Assembly: GCA_023954375.1 (NCBI GenBank) | Contig: JAMLIC010000024.1 | Span: forward strand, 1 to 64,000 | DNA length: 64,000 bases | Direction: 5' to 3' | Source of the DNA: Planctomycetota bacterium | GTDB lineage: Bacteria > Planctomycetota > J058 | Part shown: positions 7,777-17,600 of the stretch, piece after piece | How the letters are laid out: each line of letters opens with the position of its first letter | Numbering within the stretch: position 1 is the first letter of the stretch | Position numbers and translations under genes: made by a program | The notes under the pieces: model-generated | Databases searched by the model: none | Seen by the model: the letters and a program-made list of their open reading frames with translations, nothing else | What the model was told of the DNA's origin: nothing

Positions 7777-10700
7777 GCGACCTGCACCTCGAGGTCTACG
7801 AGGGGGTCGGCCAGGTCCAGCGCATCGACCTCCCCGACGGCGCCGCGCTCGTGGTCGGCCGCGTGAAGACCTGCGACGTCGTGCTGGTGGCCAACGGCGT
7901 CTCGCGCCAGCACTGCAAGCTGACGCGGGCCGGCGACGTCGTCGAGGTGGAGAACCTGTCGACGAGCAAGGCCGGGACGCAGGTGGCCGGGCGCAAGGTC
8001 GAGGGCACGGCGCGCGTGCGCCCGGGCGAGGAGGTGGCCGTCGGCGAGGCGGTCCTCGTCCTGCGCGCGGCGGCGCCGGCGCCGGCGGCGAAGCCCGGGT
8101 CGGCGCGCGCGGCGGCGCAGCCGGGCGACGCCGCCGCCTCGAGCCCGGCCGCCGGCGACGACGACCCCGGGGCGGCGCGCGACGCCGCGCGGGCGTTCGT
8201 GCGCAGGAAGCAGCTCCAGCGCACGCTCCGGCTCGTCTCCGGGCTGGCGCTCCTGGCGTCGGTCTCGGGCGCGCTCGCCTGGGTGGGCCTGCGCTGGGCG
8301 CTCGACCGCGGCCCCGCGCCGGGCCCCGAGCGGCCCGTCGTCGACGGGCCGGGGCCGACGCCGCGCGAGGAGGCCAACCCCGACCGCGCCTGGGCCGCCC
8401 TGCGCAGCTTGCCGGCCGAGCAGGTGGCGCTCGGCCTGCAGGCGTTCGCCGAGCGCTTCCCCGCCGACCCGCGCGCCGCCGACGCGCGGTTCTTCGCCGA
8501 GCGCCTGGCCGCGGGCCCCGCGGCGCCGACCGGCCCCGCCCCGTCGGTCGCCGACGACCGCGCCCTGCGCGCCGAGGTGGCGCGCCTGCGCGAGGCGGGG
8601 CACCTGGGGCGGGCGGCGGCCCTGCTCGAGCTCGCCCCCGCCCTGGCGCCCGGCTCGGCGCTGGCGCGCGGCGCGGCGGCGGAGCGCGCCGCCCTGACCG
8701 AGGCGGCGGCGGCGGCGACCGAGGACCTGCGGGCGCGGGCGGGCGAGCTCGCGCGGCGGCTGGGGGCGGTGCCCGCGCTCGTGCTCGTCCTCGACGAGCG
8801 CCCGCGCCTGCGCGGGCTCGGGCAGGACGAGCCGCTCGACGCGCTCGTCGCCGACCTCGAGGAGCAGGCCGCGCGGGCGCTCGCGGCGCGCCGGGGGCCG
8901 GCGATCGAGCTCTCGCCGCAGGCCACGACGGTCGAGAAGGAGGGGCGCGACGCGGCCCTGCGCTTCGACTTCGAGGCCGCCTGGGCGCGGCTCGACGAGC
9001 TGCTCACGCTCGGCCTCTCGGACGAGGCGCGCCTCCGGGCGCACTGGCTACGCCACCAGGTGCGCGGCCTGGAGGCGCTGCTCCAGGCGCTGAACGCCGC
9101 GGCGCAGGGCCCGCCCGAGCAGCGGCCGACGCTCACGATCAAGGGGGAGCTCCGCGCGCGGCTGCGGGCGGCCGACGGCAAGGGGGTGGTGCTCGCGCCG
9201 ATCGTCGAGAAGGGGGAGGGCGAGCTGCGCTGGCCGTGGACGCGCGTGACGCCGTACCAGGCGCAGGAGCTGGCGGCGAACCTCGGGGCCGGCGACGCCA
9301 CCCTGACGTTCGCCCGCGCCTTCCACGCCTTCCACACCGGCCTCGACGAGGCCGGGGTCGAGCTCCTGGCGCAGCTGGCGCAGTCGCGGCGCCGCCTGCA
9401 GGGCGAGGTGTTCTCCTTCTACGCGCTCGTCACGGGCGTGCCCATGCCGGAGGGCGGCTTCGTCGTCTACCAGGGGCGGCTGGTCGACCCGGCCGAGCGC
9501 GAGCGGATCATCGCGGCGCGCCAGGCGGCCCGCGAGGCGGCGCAGCAGCTCGCGGCCGAGGCGCGCGAGGCGGGCGAGCAGCGGCGGCTCGTCGGGCTCC
9601 TGCAGAAGGTGCTCGCGCTCCTGGACGCGGGCAACTACGAGGCGGGGCGGGCGGCGCTGGCGAAGATCGCCGAGAAGCACGCCGCCGTCCCGGGGGTCGG
9701 CGACGTGGCGCGGGCGCGCCTCCAGACCCCGATCCTGCGCCGGCGCGACCTCAAGGCGGCGCGCGGCCTCGGCCAGAACGGCCCGCCGGCGAACCGGCTC
9801 GACATCTACTTCCTCGGCGACGGCTTCGTGCTCGACGACCAGAAGCAGGTGCAGTTCGACCGCTACGCCGACACCGCCATGCGCTTCTGCCAGCTGCAGG
9901 ACTTCTTCAAGGAGTACGAGCAGTACGTCAACTACTGGGCGTGCAACACGGCGAGCAAGGACGAGGGGCTGACGAAGGACGCCGACGCGAAGGACACCGC
10001 CCTGCGCGGGCGGATCGAGGGCGGCGTCTACACGATCCAGGACCGCGCCGCGGCCTTCGCGCTGCTCGAGGCGAGCTTCCCCGGCGAGCACGACCGGCTC
10101 GTCGTGGGGATCGGCAACGACTTCGCCAACGTGGCCACGGGGGGCGGCGGCGTGGTCGCCAACCCCAAGACCATGCTCTCGGCCGTGCCGCACGAGCTCG
10201 GCCACGCCTTCGCGGGGCTGGGCGACGAGTACGACCACGACCCCACGGGCGGCGGGGCCGCGCCGGCCGCCGGCGGCCGGGTCGCGGCGCGCGTCCTCGG
10301 GCCGAACCTCGTCGCCGGCAACCGGCGCGAGGAGCTGCTCGCGCTCGTCCCGTGGCGCGACTGGCTCGACCCGACGGGGCAGAAGAACTGGACCGGCAAG
10401 CCGATCGACCTGTTCGAGGGCGGGAACCGCCAGCCGAAGGACGTGTGGCGGCCGCAGAAGGCGTGCGTCATGCGCGACGTCGGCTCGCCCTTCTGCGCCC
10501 CGTGCATGGAGCAGATGGTCCTGCGCCTCTACCAGCACGTGCGGCCGATCGACCAGGTGTGGCCGGACGAGGGTGAGCTGACGCTCGACAAGGAGCTCCT
10601 CCTGCGCGTGCTGGTGATGAAGCCGAGGACGCACGACCTGTTCGTCCACTGGCGGCGCAAGCGCCTGCCGTCGGCGGCGACGCCCACGGGCGACGACGAC

Positions 10701-10955
10701 GCCGGCGACGGCACGCGCTCCCGGCCGACGCGGCCCGACGAGCCGGCGCCCGAGGTGAAGGACATCTCGGGGCGGCTGACGACCGACGGCGTGCACTACA
10801 TCCATTTCATCAAGGTCTCGCCGCGCGACCTCGAGCCGGGGCGGTACGAGCTCTCGGCCGAGGTGTGGGACCCGACGCCGTGGGTGCTGGAGAAGAACCG
10901 CGACGCCCTGCGGCAGACGCGCCGGTGGGTGGTGACGGTGCCGCCGAAGCGGTGA
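7773..10955 (+). CDS. FHA domain - transmembrane - M64 (IgA peptidase-like) metallopeptidase fusion
   Basis: A 1060-residue fusion. Residues 1-95 are a FHA phosphothreonine-binding domain (VVGRVKTCDVVL, VSRQHCKL, VENLS). After a Pro/Ala linker, a hydrophobic segment near 152-172 (LVSGLALLASVSGALAWVGL) is likely a membrane anchor. A long helical, Ala/Arg/Glu-rich region follows to about residue 660. The C-terminal third is an M64-type zinc peptidase: LDIYFLGDGFVLDDQ opens it, and HELGHAFAGLGDEY (His807) supplies the HExxH zinc site and downstream ligands. The FHA part would be cytoplasmic and the peptidase outside. The GTG start overlaps the methyltransferase stop. Target unknown; a phospho-signal to proteolysis link is inference. 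Confidence 0.88.
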   Translation: MSDLHLEVYEGVGQVQRIDLPDGAALVVGRVKTCDVVLVANGVSRQHCKLTRAGDVVEVENLSTSKAGTQVAGRKVEGTARVRPGEEVAVGEAVLVLRAAAPAPAAKPGSARAAAQPGDAAASSPAAGDDDPGAARDAARAFVRRKQLQRTLRLVSGLALLASVSGALAWVGLRWALDRGPAPGPERPVVDGPGPTPREEANPDRAWAALRSLPAEQVALGLQAFAERFPADPRAADARFFAERLAAGPAAPTGPAPSVADDRALRAEVARLREAGHLGRAAALLELAPALAPGSALARGAAAERAALTEAAAAATEDLRARAGELARRLGAVPALVLVLDERPRLRGLGQDEPLDALVADLEEQAARALAARRGPAIELSPQATTVEKEGRDAALRFDFEAAWARLDELLTLGLSDEARLRAHWLRHQVRGLEALLQALNAAAQGPPEQRPTLTIKGELRARLRAADGKGVVLAPIVEKGEGELRWPWTRVTPYQAQELAANLGAGDATLTFARAFHAFHTGLDEAGVELLAQLAQSRRRLQGEVFSFYALVTGVPMPEGGFVVYQGRLVDPAERERIIAARQAAREAAQQLAAEAREAGEQRRLVGLLQKVLALLDAGNYEAGRAALAKIAEKHAAVPGVGDVARARLQTPILRRRDLKAARGLGQNGPPANRLDIYFLGDGFVLDDQKQVQFDRYADTAMRFCQLQDFFKEYEQYVNYWACNTASKDEGLTKDADAKDTALRGRIEGGVYTIQDRAAAFALLEASFPGEHDRLVVGIGNDFANVATGGGGVVANPKTMLSAVPHELGHAFAGLGDEYDHDPTGGGAAPAAGGRVAARVLGPNLVAGNRREELLALVPWRDWLDPTGQKNWTGKPIDLFEGGNRQPKDVWRPQKACVMRDVGSPFCAPCMEQMVLRLYQHVRPIDQVWPDEGELTLDKELLLRVLVMKPRTHDLFVHWRRKRLPSAATPTGDDDAGDGTRSRPTRPDEPAPEVKDISGRLTTDGVHYIHFIKVSPRDLEPGRYELSAEVWDPTPWVLEKNRDALRQTRRWVVTVPPKR

Positions 10956-10964
10956 CGTGACCGC

Positions 10965-13118
10965 TCACGGCCTCGTCGGCTGCACGAACAGCCCCGGCGC
11001 GTAAGCGCTCATGTCCTGCCACTCGATCCGCGCCGGGGCCGTGTAGCGGGCCGGGTCGTTCATGCGGAGCCACTGCGAGTACTCGGGCGAGATCCCGGCG
11101 TTGGCGATGTAGTCGATCACCAGGCAGTCCGTGGGGTCGTCCAGGCGCCGCTTGTAGGCGAAGCAGTCCATGGAGAGGTCGCCGCGCGGGTCGCCGCGCT
11201 TGCGGTTGAGGCCGATCCGCGGGCTGACGCGCGTGTGGAGCTCCCAGGCGGCGAGCTTCGCGAAGGCCTCGGCGCGCTCCTTCGAGACCGCGGTCGGGCG
11301 GCCCTGGATGTCGATGTGCGCGTGGGCCTCGCGCCACTCGACCGGGTAGCGGGTCACGAGCTCGTTCAGGACGGCCAGCGCCTGGGCGCGGACCGCGTCC
11401 GGGATCCGGTCGTGGACCGAGGTGTCCGGCGGCGGGGGCGGCGGCGGCGGGGGCGGCGGCGGGGCCGCCGCGCGGCCGTGGTGCTCGGCGGAGGCGACGA
11501 GCGCGAGGTCGACGTCCTCGAGGCGACCGCCCGCGGCGAGGTGGTCGACGTGCGCGACCTCCTCGGCCGGCCCGGGCGAGCGCTGGAGGAGGCGCTGGAA
11601 GGCGGCGCGGACGTGGTTCTCGTGGTGCTCGCGGCTGGAGAGGAAGGCGCGGGCCCGGGCCCGGCGGTCGCCGTCGAGGAGCAGCGCCTGCAGGTGGCCG
11701 GCCACGCCCGCCGGCTCGCCTTCGCGGCCGAGGACGTCGCGGTAGAGGGCGCGGACGAACGCGTCGGGCGTGGGGTGCAGGGCCGCGTAGGCGCCGGACG
11801 CCAGGAGGTCGAGCCACACCTCGCGCTGCTCGGCGCCGTCGCGCAGGCGCTGGACGAGGCGGTCGCGGGTCGCGTCGTCGGGCGGGCCGCCGAGGAGGCG
11901 CTCGTGCAGGCCGCGGACGAGGCGCTGCCGGTGCTCCTCGGAGTCGAGGAAGGTGCGGCCCACCTGCACCGGAGGCGCGCCACGGGCGAGGTCGCCGAGG
12001 TGCGCGGCGACGCCCGCGGGCTCGCCCGTCCGGCCGAGGAGGTCGCGGTAGAGGGCCTGGACCCAGCGCTCGTCGCGGTCCGGGGTCGACGCGGCGGCCA
12101 GCCCGCCGGGGGAGGGGGGCAGCGTGGTGGGCGGCGGCGGCGCGGGCGCGGGCGCCGGGGCCGGGGCGGGCGCGCCGAGGATCAGGTCGCGGTAGGCGGC
12201 GTAGGCCGGGCGGGGCTGGCCGGCGTCGGGCGCGCCGTCGGGCCCGAGGAGGCCCCAGCCCGCGCCGTGCGAGTCGTACCAGAAGGTCTTCGTCCACCAG
12301 GGGCGAGACGCCATGCCCTCGTAGACCCCGCGCAGGTGCCGCGCCTGGTCGGCCGGACTCACGCGCGGGCCGGTGCGCCAGCCGATCTCGGTGATCCACA
12401 GCGGCCTGGCCCCGTGCCCGGAGAGGCGCAGGGACAGGCGCAGGGCGTCGATCTCGCGCAGGCGGCCCTGGACGGTGTCGCCGCCGTCGTACTGGTGGTG
12501 GGTGATCACGTCGAAGAGCGGGCCCGCCGCGCGCAGGATCGGGTCGAGCCAGTCGCGGCGCCAGGCGCCCGACGACGACAGGTCCGGGCCGCAGGTGAGG
12601 ACGTCCGGCGCCTCGGCCTTGATCGCGCGCAGGCCGGGGACGAGGACGCTCTGGATGAACTGCGCCCGGCCGCCCTTCCAGAACTCGCGCAGGTTCGGCT
12701 CGTTCCAGACGCCCAGCGCCTGGATCCGCCCGCGGTAGCGCCGCGCGACCTCGCGCACGAAGGTCACGAAGTCGCGCGGGTCGCGCGGCGGCACCGCGTG
12801 GTCCGGCGAGCCCGAGGCCCAGGCAGGCGTGTAGGCGATCGTGCCGAACACGCTCAGGCCGCGCCGCCCGGCGAAGGCCACGACGCGGTCGACGTCGACC
12901 CAGTCGTGCTGGCCGCGGACGCGCTCGACGTGCGACCAGTCGATGTCGATCCGAAGCCAGCGGATCCCGGCGTCGGCCAGGCGCTCGAGGACGACGTCGC
13001 CGGCCAGGTGGGCATTGACGCCGAACGGCGACCGGTCGACGCCGGGCTGGGCGCGCGCCCCGGGCGCGGCGAAGAGGGCGAGCGCGGCGAGGGCAGGGAA
13101 AACGGTGCAGCGGTTCAT
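10965..13118 (-). CDS. Secreted glycoside-hydrolase-like protein with two DUF4214 repeats
   Basis: A 717-residue exported protein. A signal peptide (residues 1-23, ending GARA) precedes a TIM-barrel glycosidase-like domain (about 28-315): GIRWLRIDIDWSHVE, GTIAYTPAWA, GVWNEPN with the expected acid/base Glu after Asn, and LWITEIGWRTG with a second Glu as nucleophile candidate, as in GH5/GH39-like clan A enzymes. A Pro/Ala linker leads to two DUF4214 units (VQALYRDLLGRTGEPAGVAAH and VRALYRDVLGREGEPAGVAGH), a second poly-proline linker, and a roughly 140-residue C-terminal domain I do not recognise (includes MDCFAYKRRL and DYIANAG). Substrate unknown. It is convergent with the FHA-M64 gene, 9 bases apart. 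Confidence 0.85.
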   Translation of the reverse strand: MNRCTVFPALAALALFAAPGARAQPGVDRSPFGVNAHLAGDVVLERLADAGIRWLRIDIDWSHVERVRGQHDWVDVDRVVAFAGRRGLSVFGTIAYTPAWASGSPDHAVPPRDPRDFVTFVREVARRYRGRIQALGVWNEPNLREFWKGGRAQFIQSVLVPGLRAIKAEAPDVLTCGPDLSSSGAWRRDWLDPILRAAGPLFDVITHHQYDGGDTVQGRLREIDALRLSLRLSGHGARPLWITEIGWRTGPRVSPADQARHLRGVYEGMASRPWWTKTFWYDSHGAGWGLLGPDGAPDAGQPRPAYAAYRDLILGAPAPAPAPAPAPPPPTTLPPSPGGLAAASTPDRDERWVQALYRDLLGRTGEPAGVAAHLGDLARGAPPVQVGRTFLDSEEHRQRLVRGLHERLLGGPPDDATRDRLVQRLRDGAEQREVWLDLLASGAYAALHPTPDAFVRALYRDVLGREGEPAGVAGHLQALLLDGDRRARARAFLSSREHHENHVRAAFQRLLQRSPGPAEEVAHVDHLAAGGRLEDVDLALVASAEHHGRAAAPPPPPPPPPPPPDTSVHDRIPDAVRAQALAVLNELVTRYPVEWREAHAHIDIQGRPTAVSKERAEAFAKLAAWELHTRVSPRIGLNRKRGDPRGDLSMDCFAYKRRLDDPTDCLVIDYIANAGISPEYSQWLRMNDPARYTAPARIEWQDMSAYAPGLFVQPTRP

Positions 13119-13303
13119 GGCGGCTCCTCGTGGGTGCCGCGTCCTGGTGCAACCGCCGCGCCCACGCGCGCGGTTCAGGGCCTCGTCGTCAAGCGCCTGC
13201 GAGGCCAGGGGCTGCGTCGCGAGGCGCGGCGCACGCGTCGGCGAGGGGGACCGAAAGCGGGTGGAGCGTGCATGGACGCACGCTCCTCGTGTGACGGTCG
13301 CGG

Positions 13304-13475
13304 GTGCCCGTGAGCAGGGAGGGGGCGGTTCGGCGACGTGAGCACGTCCGCGGGGGGAGGACGTCGCCGGCGGTTCGCCGACGAGGGCGGGGATATGCGG
13401 GTGCCCGTGAGCACGGTCGCGGGGGTGGACGCCGCCGGCGGTCGTCGACGAAGGCGGGGGTAGGCCGGTGCCCGG
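13304..13475. repeat. Degenerate intergenic tandem repeat, about 2.5 units of 67-69 bp
   Basis: The 394-base gap 13119-13512 holds no convincing gene. Within it, gtgagcac recurs at 13338 and 13407, each followed by a similar run of cgcgggg, gg-gacg, cgccggcggt, cgacga and ggcgggg; gtgcccg recurs at 13304, 13401 and 13468. Units differ by small indels and substitutions, so this is a decayed tandem repeat. Open frames through it are artefacts of its GC content. Confidence 0.6.
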
Positions 13476-13512
13476 TCACCCCTGCGCGTCCTGCGGCAGC
13501 GAGAGCGCGCGC

Positions 13513-14604
13513 TCAGCCCAGCCGCACCAGCCGGGTCCCCGCCGGGTCGCTCCAGAGGACGGCGACCACGCCGTCCTCGACGGGGACGAGCCGGACCTCC
13601 CAGGGTTCGCTCGCCGGCTCGGCCGTCCACGACCCGAGCGGTTGGCCGGTGGTCGCGTCGAGCGCGAGCACCCGGTCGGCGGTCAACTCGATCGGGCCGA
13701 CGGCGACGTGGACCACGTCCCCGACGACCGCGAGGTCCGTGACGAACCCGCAGACGTCGACGCTCCAGGCGACCTCCCCGTTGGGGTCGACCGCCGCCAG
13801 CCCTCGGGACCCGTTCGTCGCCACGACGAGCCCGCGCTCCGTGCACCGCGCCCGCGGGACGCCGCCCTCCCTCACGCGCCAGCGCCGCTCCACCCGCCCC
13901 GTCCGCAGCGCCACGCCGACGAGGTCGCGGCCCGACGAGTCGGTCTGGCTCGCGACGACGAGCTCCTCGGTCGCGTGCAGCGGGACCAGCTCCGGGTGCG
14001 ACCAGCGCGCCTGTCGCTCGAGGTCGAGCAGCGTCATCGGAGCGTCGAACCCGTACGCCAGGGCCAGCCGCGGCTCACCCCACACCCGATACACCTCGGT
14101 GCCGGGTGGCCGCTCGACCTGGCCCTCGACCTCACCCCGTAGAAGGTCGATCCAGAGCAGGGACGCGCCGCAGCAGGCGATCAGGCACGCCCCCTCCGCC
14201 GCGAGGATCGTGTCTCCGCGCCATGGATGCGGCAGCCCCGGCCGCTGGCTCGTCGCGCCAGCGAGCGCGCGCGCCCTCGCCGCCAGCCGCATGGTCAGGG
14301 GCGACTCGCTGGCCTCCTCGCAGGTCGAGAGCGGCGACGGGAGGGTCACCCGGCGCGTGATCGCGCCGGTGGAGGCGTCCCTGACGAGGAGCTCCCTCAC
14401 CGCCTCGGCGTCGTCGGCGTGCACGACGCTCGAGCCGGCCCGCACGGCCGCACCGTCCGGCGGGAGGGGCGCCGACCAGAGCGGGTGGAGGTCGCTCGAC
14501 CTGAACGCGGCGAGGCGCCCGTCACCGGCGAGGACCACCTCGCGCGAGCCCCCGCCGAGCGGGATCAAGCGAGCGGGCCGGACCTCGATGCGCGCGCGCT
14601 CCAC
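13513..14604 (-). CDS. PQQ-like beta-propeller repeat protein of unknown function
   Basis: A 363-residue protein made of repeated short strands in the style of PQQ/WD40-like propellers: REVVLAGDGRLAAFRSSDLHPLWS, TILAAEGACLIACCGASLLWIDL, ARCTERGLVVATNGSRGLAAVDPNGEVAWSV-type units and VLALDATTGQPLGSW near the end. These blades typically bind ligands or partners; no catalytic residue is recognisable. No signal peptide is evident at the chosen ATG. It is the last gene of a four-gene run (NPCBM protein, two DUF3857 proteins, this one) with only 10 bases before it, so it is probably co-transcribed. Confidence 0.75.
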   Translation of the reverse strand: MERARIEVRPARLIPLGGGSREVVLAGDGRLAAFRSSDLHPLWSAPLPPDGAAVRAGSSVVHADDAEAVRELLVRDASTGAITRRVTLPSPLSTCEEASESPLTMRLAARARALAGATSQRPGLPHPWRGDTILAAEGACLIACCGASLLWIDLLRGEVEGQVERPPGTEVYRVWGEPRLALAYGFDAPMTLLDLERQARWSHPELVPLHATEELVVASQTDSSGRDLVGVALRTGRVERRWRVREGGVPRARCTERGLVVATNGSRGLAAVDPNGEVAWSVDVCGFVTDLAVVGDVVHVAVGPIELTADRVLALDATTGQPLGSWTAEPASEPWEVRLVPVEDGVVAVLWSDPAGTRLVRLG

Positions 14605-14614
14605 GCGTCCCGCC

Positions 14615-17600
14615 TCAGCGGCGCTCCTCGACCGCCAGCGTCCGCCGCTCCGCCTCGTCGATCCGCCCCAGGAACTCGTGGAACGCCGGGTACTCGTCGG
14701 GCGTGACGCGCCCGGCGCGGAGGATCAGCAGGCGCTCGATCCGCAGGCGGCCGTCGCCCTCGCGCACGTGGAGGAGCGAGTACAGGCCGACCTTCGTCTT
14801 GAGGACGACGTCGGGCGGCAGGCGCGGGCAGGCGTAGGGGCCGAGGTCGATCCGCGCCGTGTCGCGCATGACGACCGGCTCGCGCAGGACGAGGTCGAAC
14901 TCGCGCCGGCGGTGGGCGCCCAGGCTCTCGCGCAGGCGGGTCGGCGTGATCCCGGTCTGGAGCGTGAGCGCGCCGTCGCCGCGAGCGCGGACGGCGCCGG
15001 GCACCTCCGCCACGAGGCGGAAGGCGAAGGGCACGCCGGGCTCGTCGAGGCGCGGGGCGCCGCTCTCGAGCACGCGCGCGCCGGGGAAGAGGGCGTTGGC
15101 CTGCTGCGCGTAGAAGCTGCGCAGCTGCGCCGCGGGCGCGCGGGCGAAGGCCTCCTTCAGCCGGTAGAGGTCGAAGGCCGGCAGCTCGCGCACGTGCTCG
15201 ACGCGGGCCTTGCCGCCGCGCTCGAGGGTCAGCTCGAGTCGGCCCCGCTGCTCCTCGGCGTCGAGGCGCCCCGTGGGGAGGACCTCGAGGACGCCGCCGC
15301 CGCGCTCGCACACGTAGGCCGGGGCGCCCCACAGCTCGACGGGCAGCCGGCCGTAGGGGGCCAGGCGGGCCGCCTCGGCGAACACGTAGACCGGCTCGCC
15401 GCCGCGCGGCTCGACCCGGATCAGGCGGTTGCGCAGGTGGCCGGGCTCGGGGACGCTCCAGTCGACCGCCTCGGCCTGCGCCGGCGAGGCGCCGGCCACG
15501 ACCAGCTTGTGCGGCACGCGCGCCGCCTCGAGCAGCGCCAGGAGGAGCGTCGTCTTGGAGCCCGCGCGCGCCGACAGGACCTGCGCGGCCGTGGCGGCGC
15601 CGTCGCCGGGCCGGGTCACGTGGTCCTGCACGAACCGGTAGAGCGCCCGGGCCTTCTCCGCGTCGTCGTCGAGGTCGGCCGTCAGCTCGGCCGCCTTGCG
15701 GGCGACCTGCGTCGTGACCACGGCGCCCTGCCGCGCCAGCTCGCGGTAGAAGGCGCCGATCTCCTCGAGCGAGCGGCGCTCGACGACCTTGACCCAGGGC
15801 AGGAGCTCGTCGCGCTCGGGCGACAGCGGCTCGACCTCGAAGCGCGGCCGGTCCGTCGCCGTGTAGACGTGGACGCGCCACTCGCCGCGCTCCTCCACCT
15901 CGTGCGTGATCCCCGGGCGCTTCATGTTGCGCTCGACGAGGGCCACGGGCGCGTCCTTGTGCAGCCAGATCACCCAGCGCGACAGCCAGAAGGGCTCCGT
16001 GAGCTCGGGGTCCTGGAAGTAGAAGGGGCCGTTCGTGTACTGGAACCCCGCCGCGTCGCGCTCGACGCGGTAGGCGTGCTCGACCACGGCGCCCGGCGCC
16101 AGGCCGGGCATCTCGAAGGTGTTGCCGGCGGCCTGGATCGGCTCGAGCACCTGCCCCGAGGGCGTGAACGTGCGCACGCGCAGGAGCTCGCCCCCCTTCG
16201 GGCGCGAGCCGTAGCGCTGGACGCCCGTCTCGTTCAGGACCTTGAACAGCTGGTGCACGACGTCGACCGACGAGCCGTCGGGGTAGACCTTCGTGACCGT
16301 CTGGTCGAACAGGCAGGCCGTCGCCGCCTTCGGCCAGTGGCTCGCCGGCGGCGCCTCGGTCAGGACCTTCTCGACGTCGGGCGCCCACTCCTCCCAGAAG
16401 CGGTCCTCGCCGTCGCCGTGGCCCTGGAGCGCGCGCAGGAGGCGCCGCGCCGCGTGGCGGCCGGGTTCGACCCCGAGCGCCCCCTCGAGCAGCGACACCG
16501 CCTCGGCCCGGGCCGCCGGGCTGGTCGAGGCGTCCTGCGCCAGCGTCTCGGCGAGCGCGACGTGCAGGTCGAGGTCCCACGGGCGCTCGCCCAGCCGCGC
16601 GCGCCGCGCGGCCACCTCGCCCGCGCGGTCGCCGAAGGCGCGCGCGACGTCGGCCCGACGCTCGAGCAGGTCGAAGCGGCTCCAGCCGACGGCGAGGAGC
16701 TCGTCGAGGGTGGCGTCGGCGCGGACGCGGTCGCCCTCCTTCAGCGCGCGGTCGAGCCGCCGCAGGAGGGCGCCGGCCTTCGAGCGGTCGAGGGCGAACA
16801 GCCGCTCCCGGGCCGCCTGCGCCTCGCGCGGCCGGCCGCGCAGCTCCTCGAGCTGCGCCCGCAGGTCGAGGACGGGGCCGACGGGCGGCCCGCTCGCCTC
16901 GAGCGCGTCGAGCGCCCGCTCGGCGTCGAGCAGCCAGCGCTTGCGCATGAGGACCTCGATCAGGAACAGCCGCGTCCCGAGGTCGCCCGGGTGGTCGGCG
17001 AGGACCTGCTCCAGGAGCAGCACGCCGTCCTTCGCCCGGTCGTCCTGGATGGCGAAGTTGCACAGGCGCCGCCGGGCGCGCGAGCTCCGCGGGTCCAGGG
17101 CGAGCGCGCGCTCGTAGGCGGCGCGCGCCTGGTCGCGGCGCGCCGCGCCCGGCAGGTGGTCGGCGCGCTGGGCGACGTCGCCCAGGAGCAGCCAGAACCA
17201 CGCCGCGCGCTCGAGCGCGGGCGTCGAGCGGCGCAGGTCCTCGAGGACGGTGTAGGCCTCCTCGCCGCGCCCGGTGATCGCCAGGGCCTGCGCGTAGAGC
17301 GCCTGCCGCGCGGGCCGCGTGTCGGTGGCCAGGCGGCCCAGGGCGTCCGACGCCCGCGGCGGCGTGGGCTCGGCCCAGCGCAGGTCGACCGGCTGCGGCC
17401 TCGCCGCCTGCTCGAACGCCAGCGCCGCCCCGCGCGCGTCGGTCAGTCGGAGCGAGAACCGCGCCCCCCGCCCGTCGCCCGTCTTCACCAGCACCCGGTT
17501 CCAGCCGGCCGCGAGGCGCACCGGGACCGTGAGCTCCTGGTCGAGGCGCTCGCGCCCGCGGTCGATCACGGTCACGAGGCTGCGGTTCAGCCACACCTTC

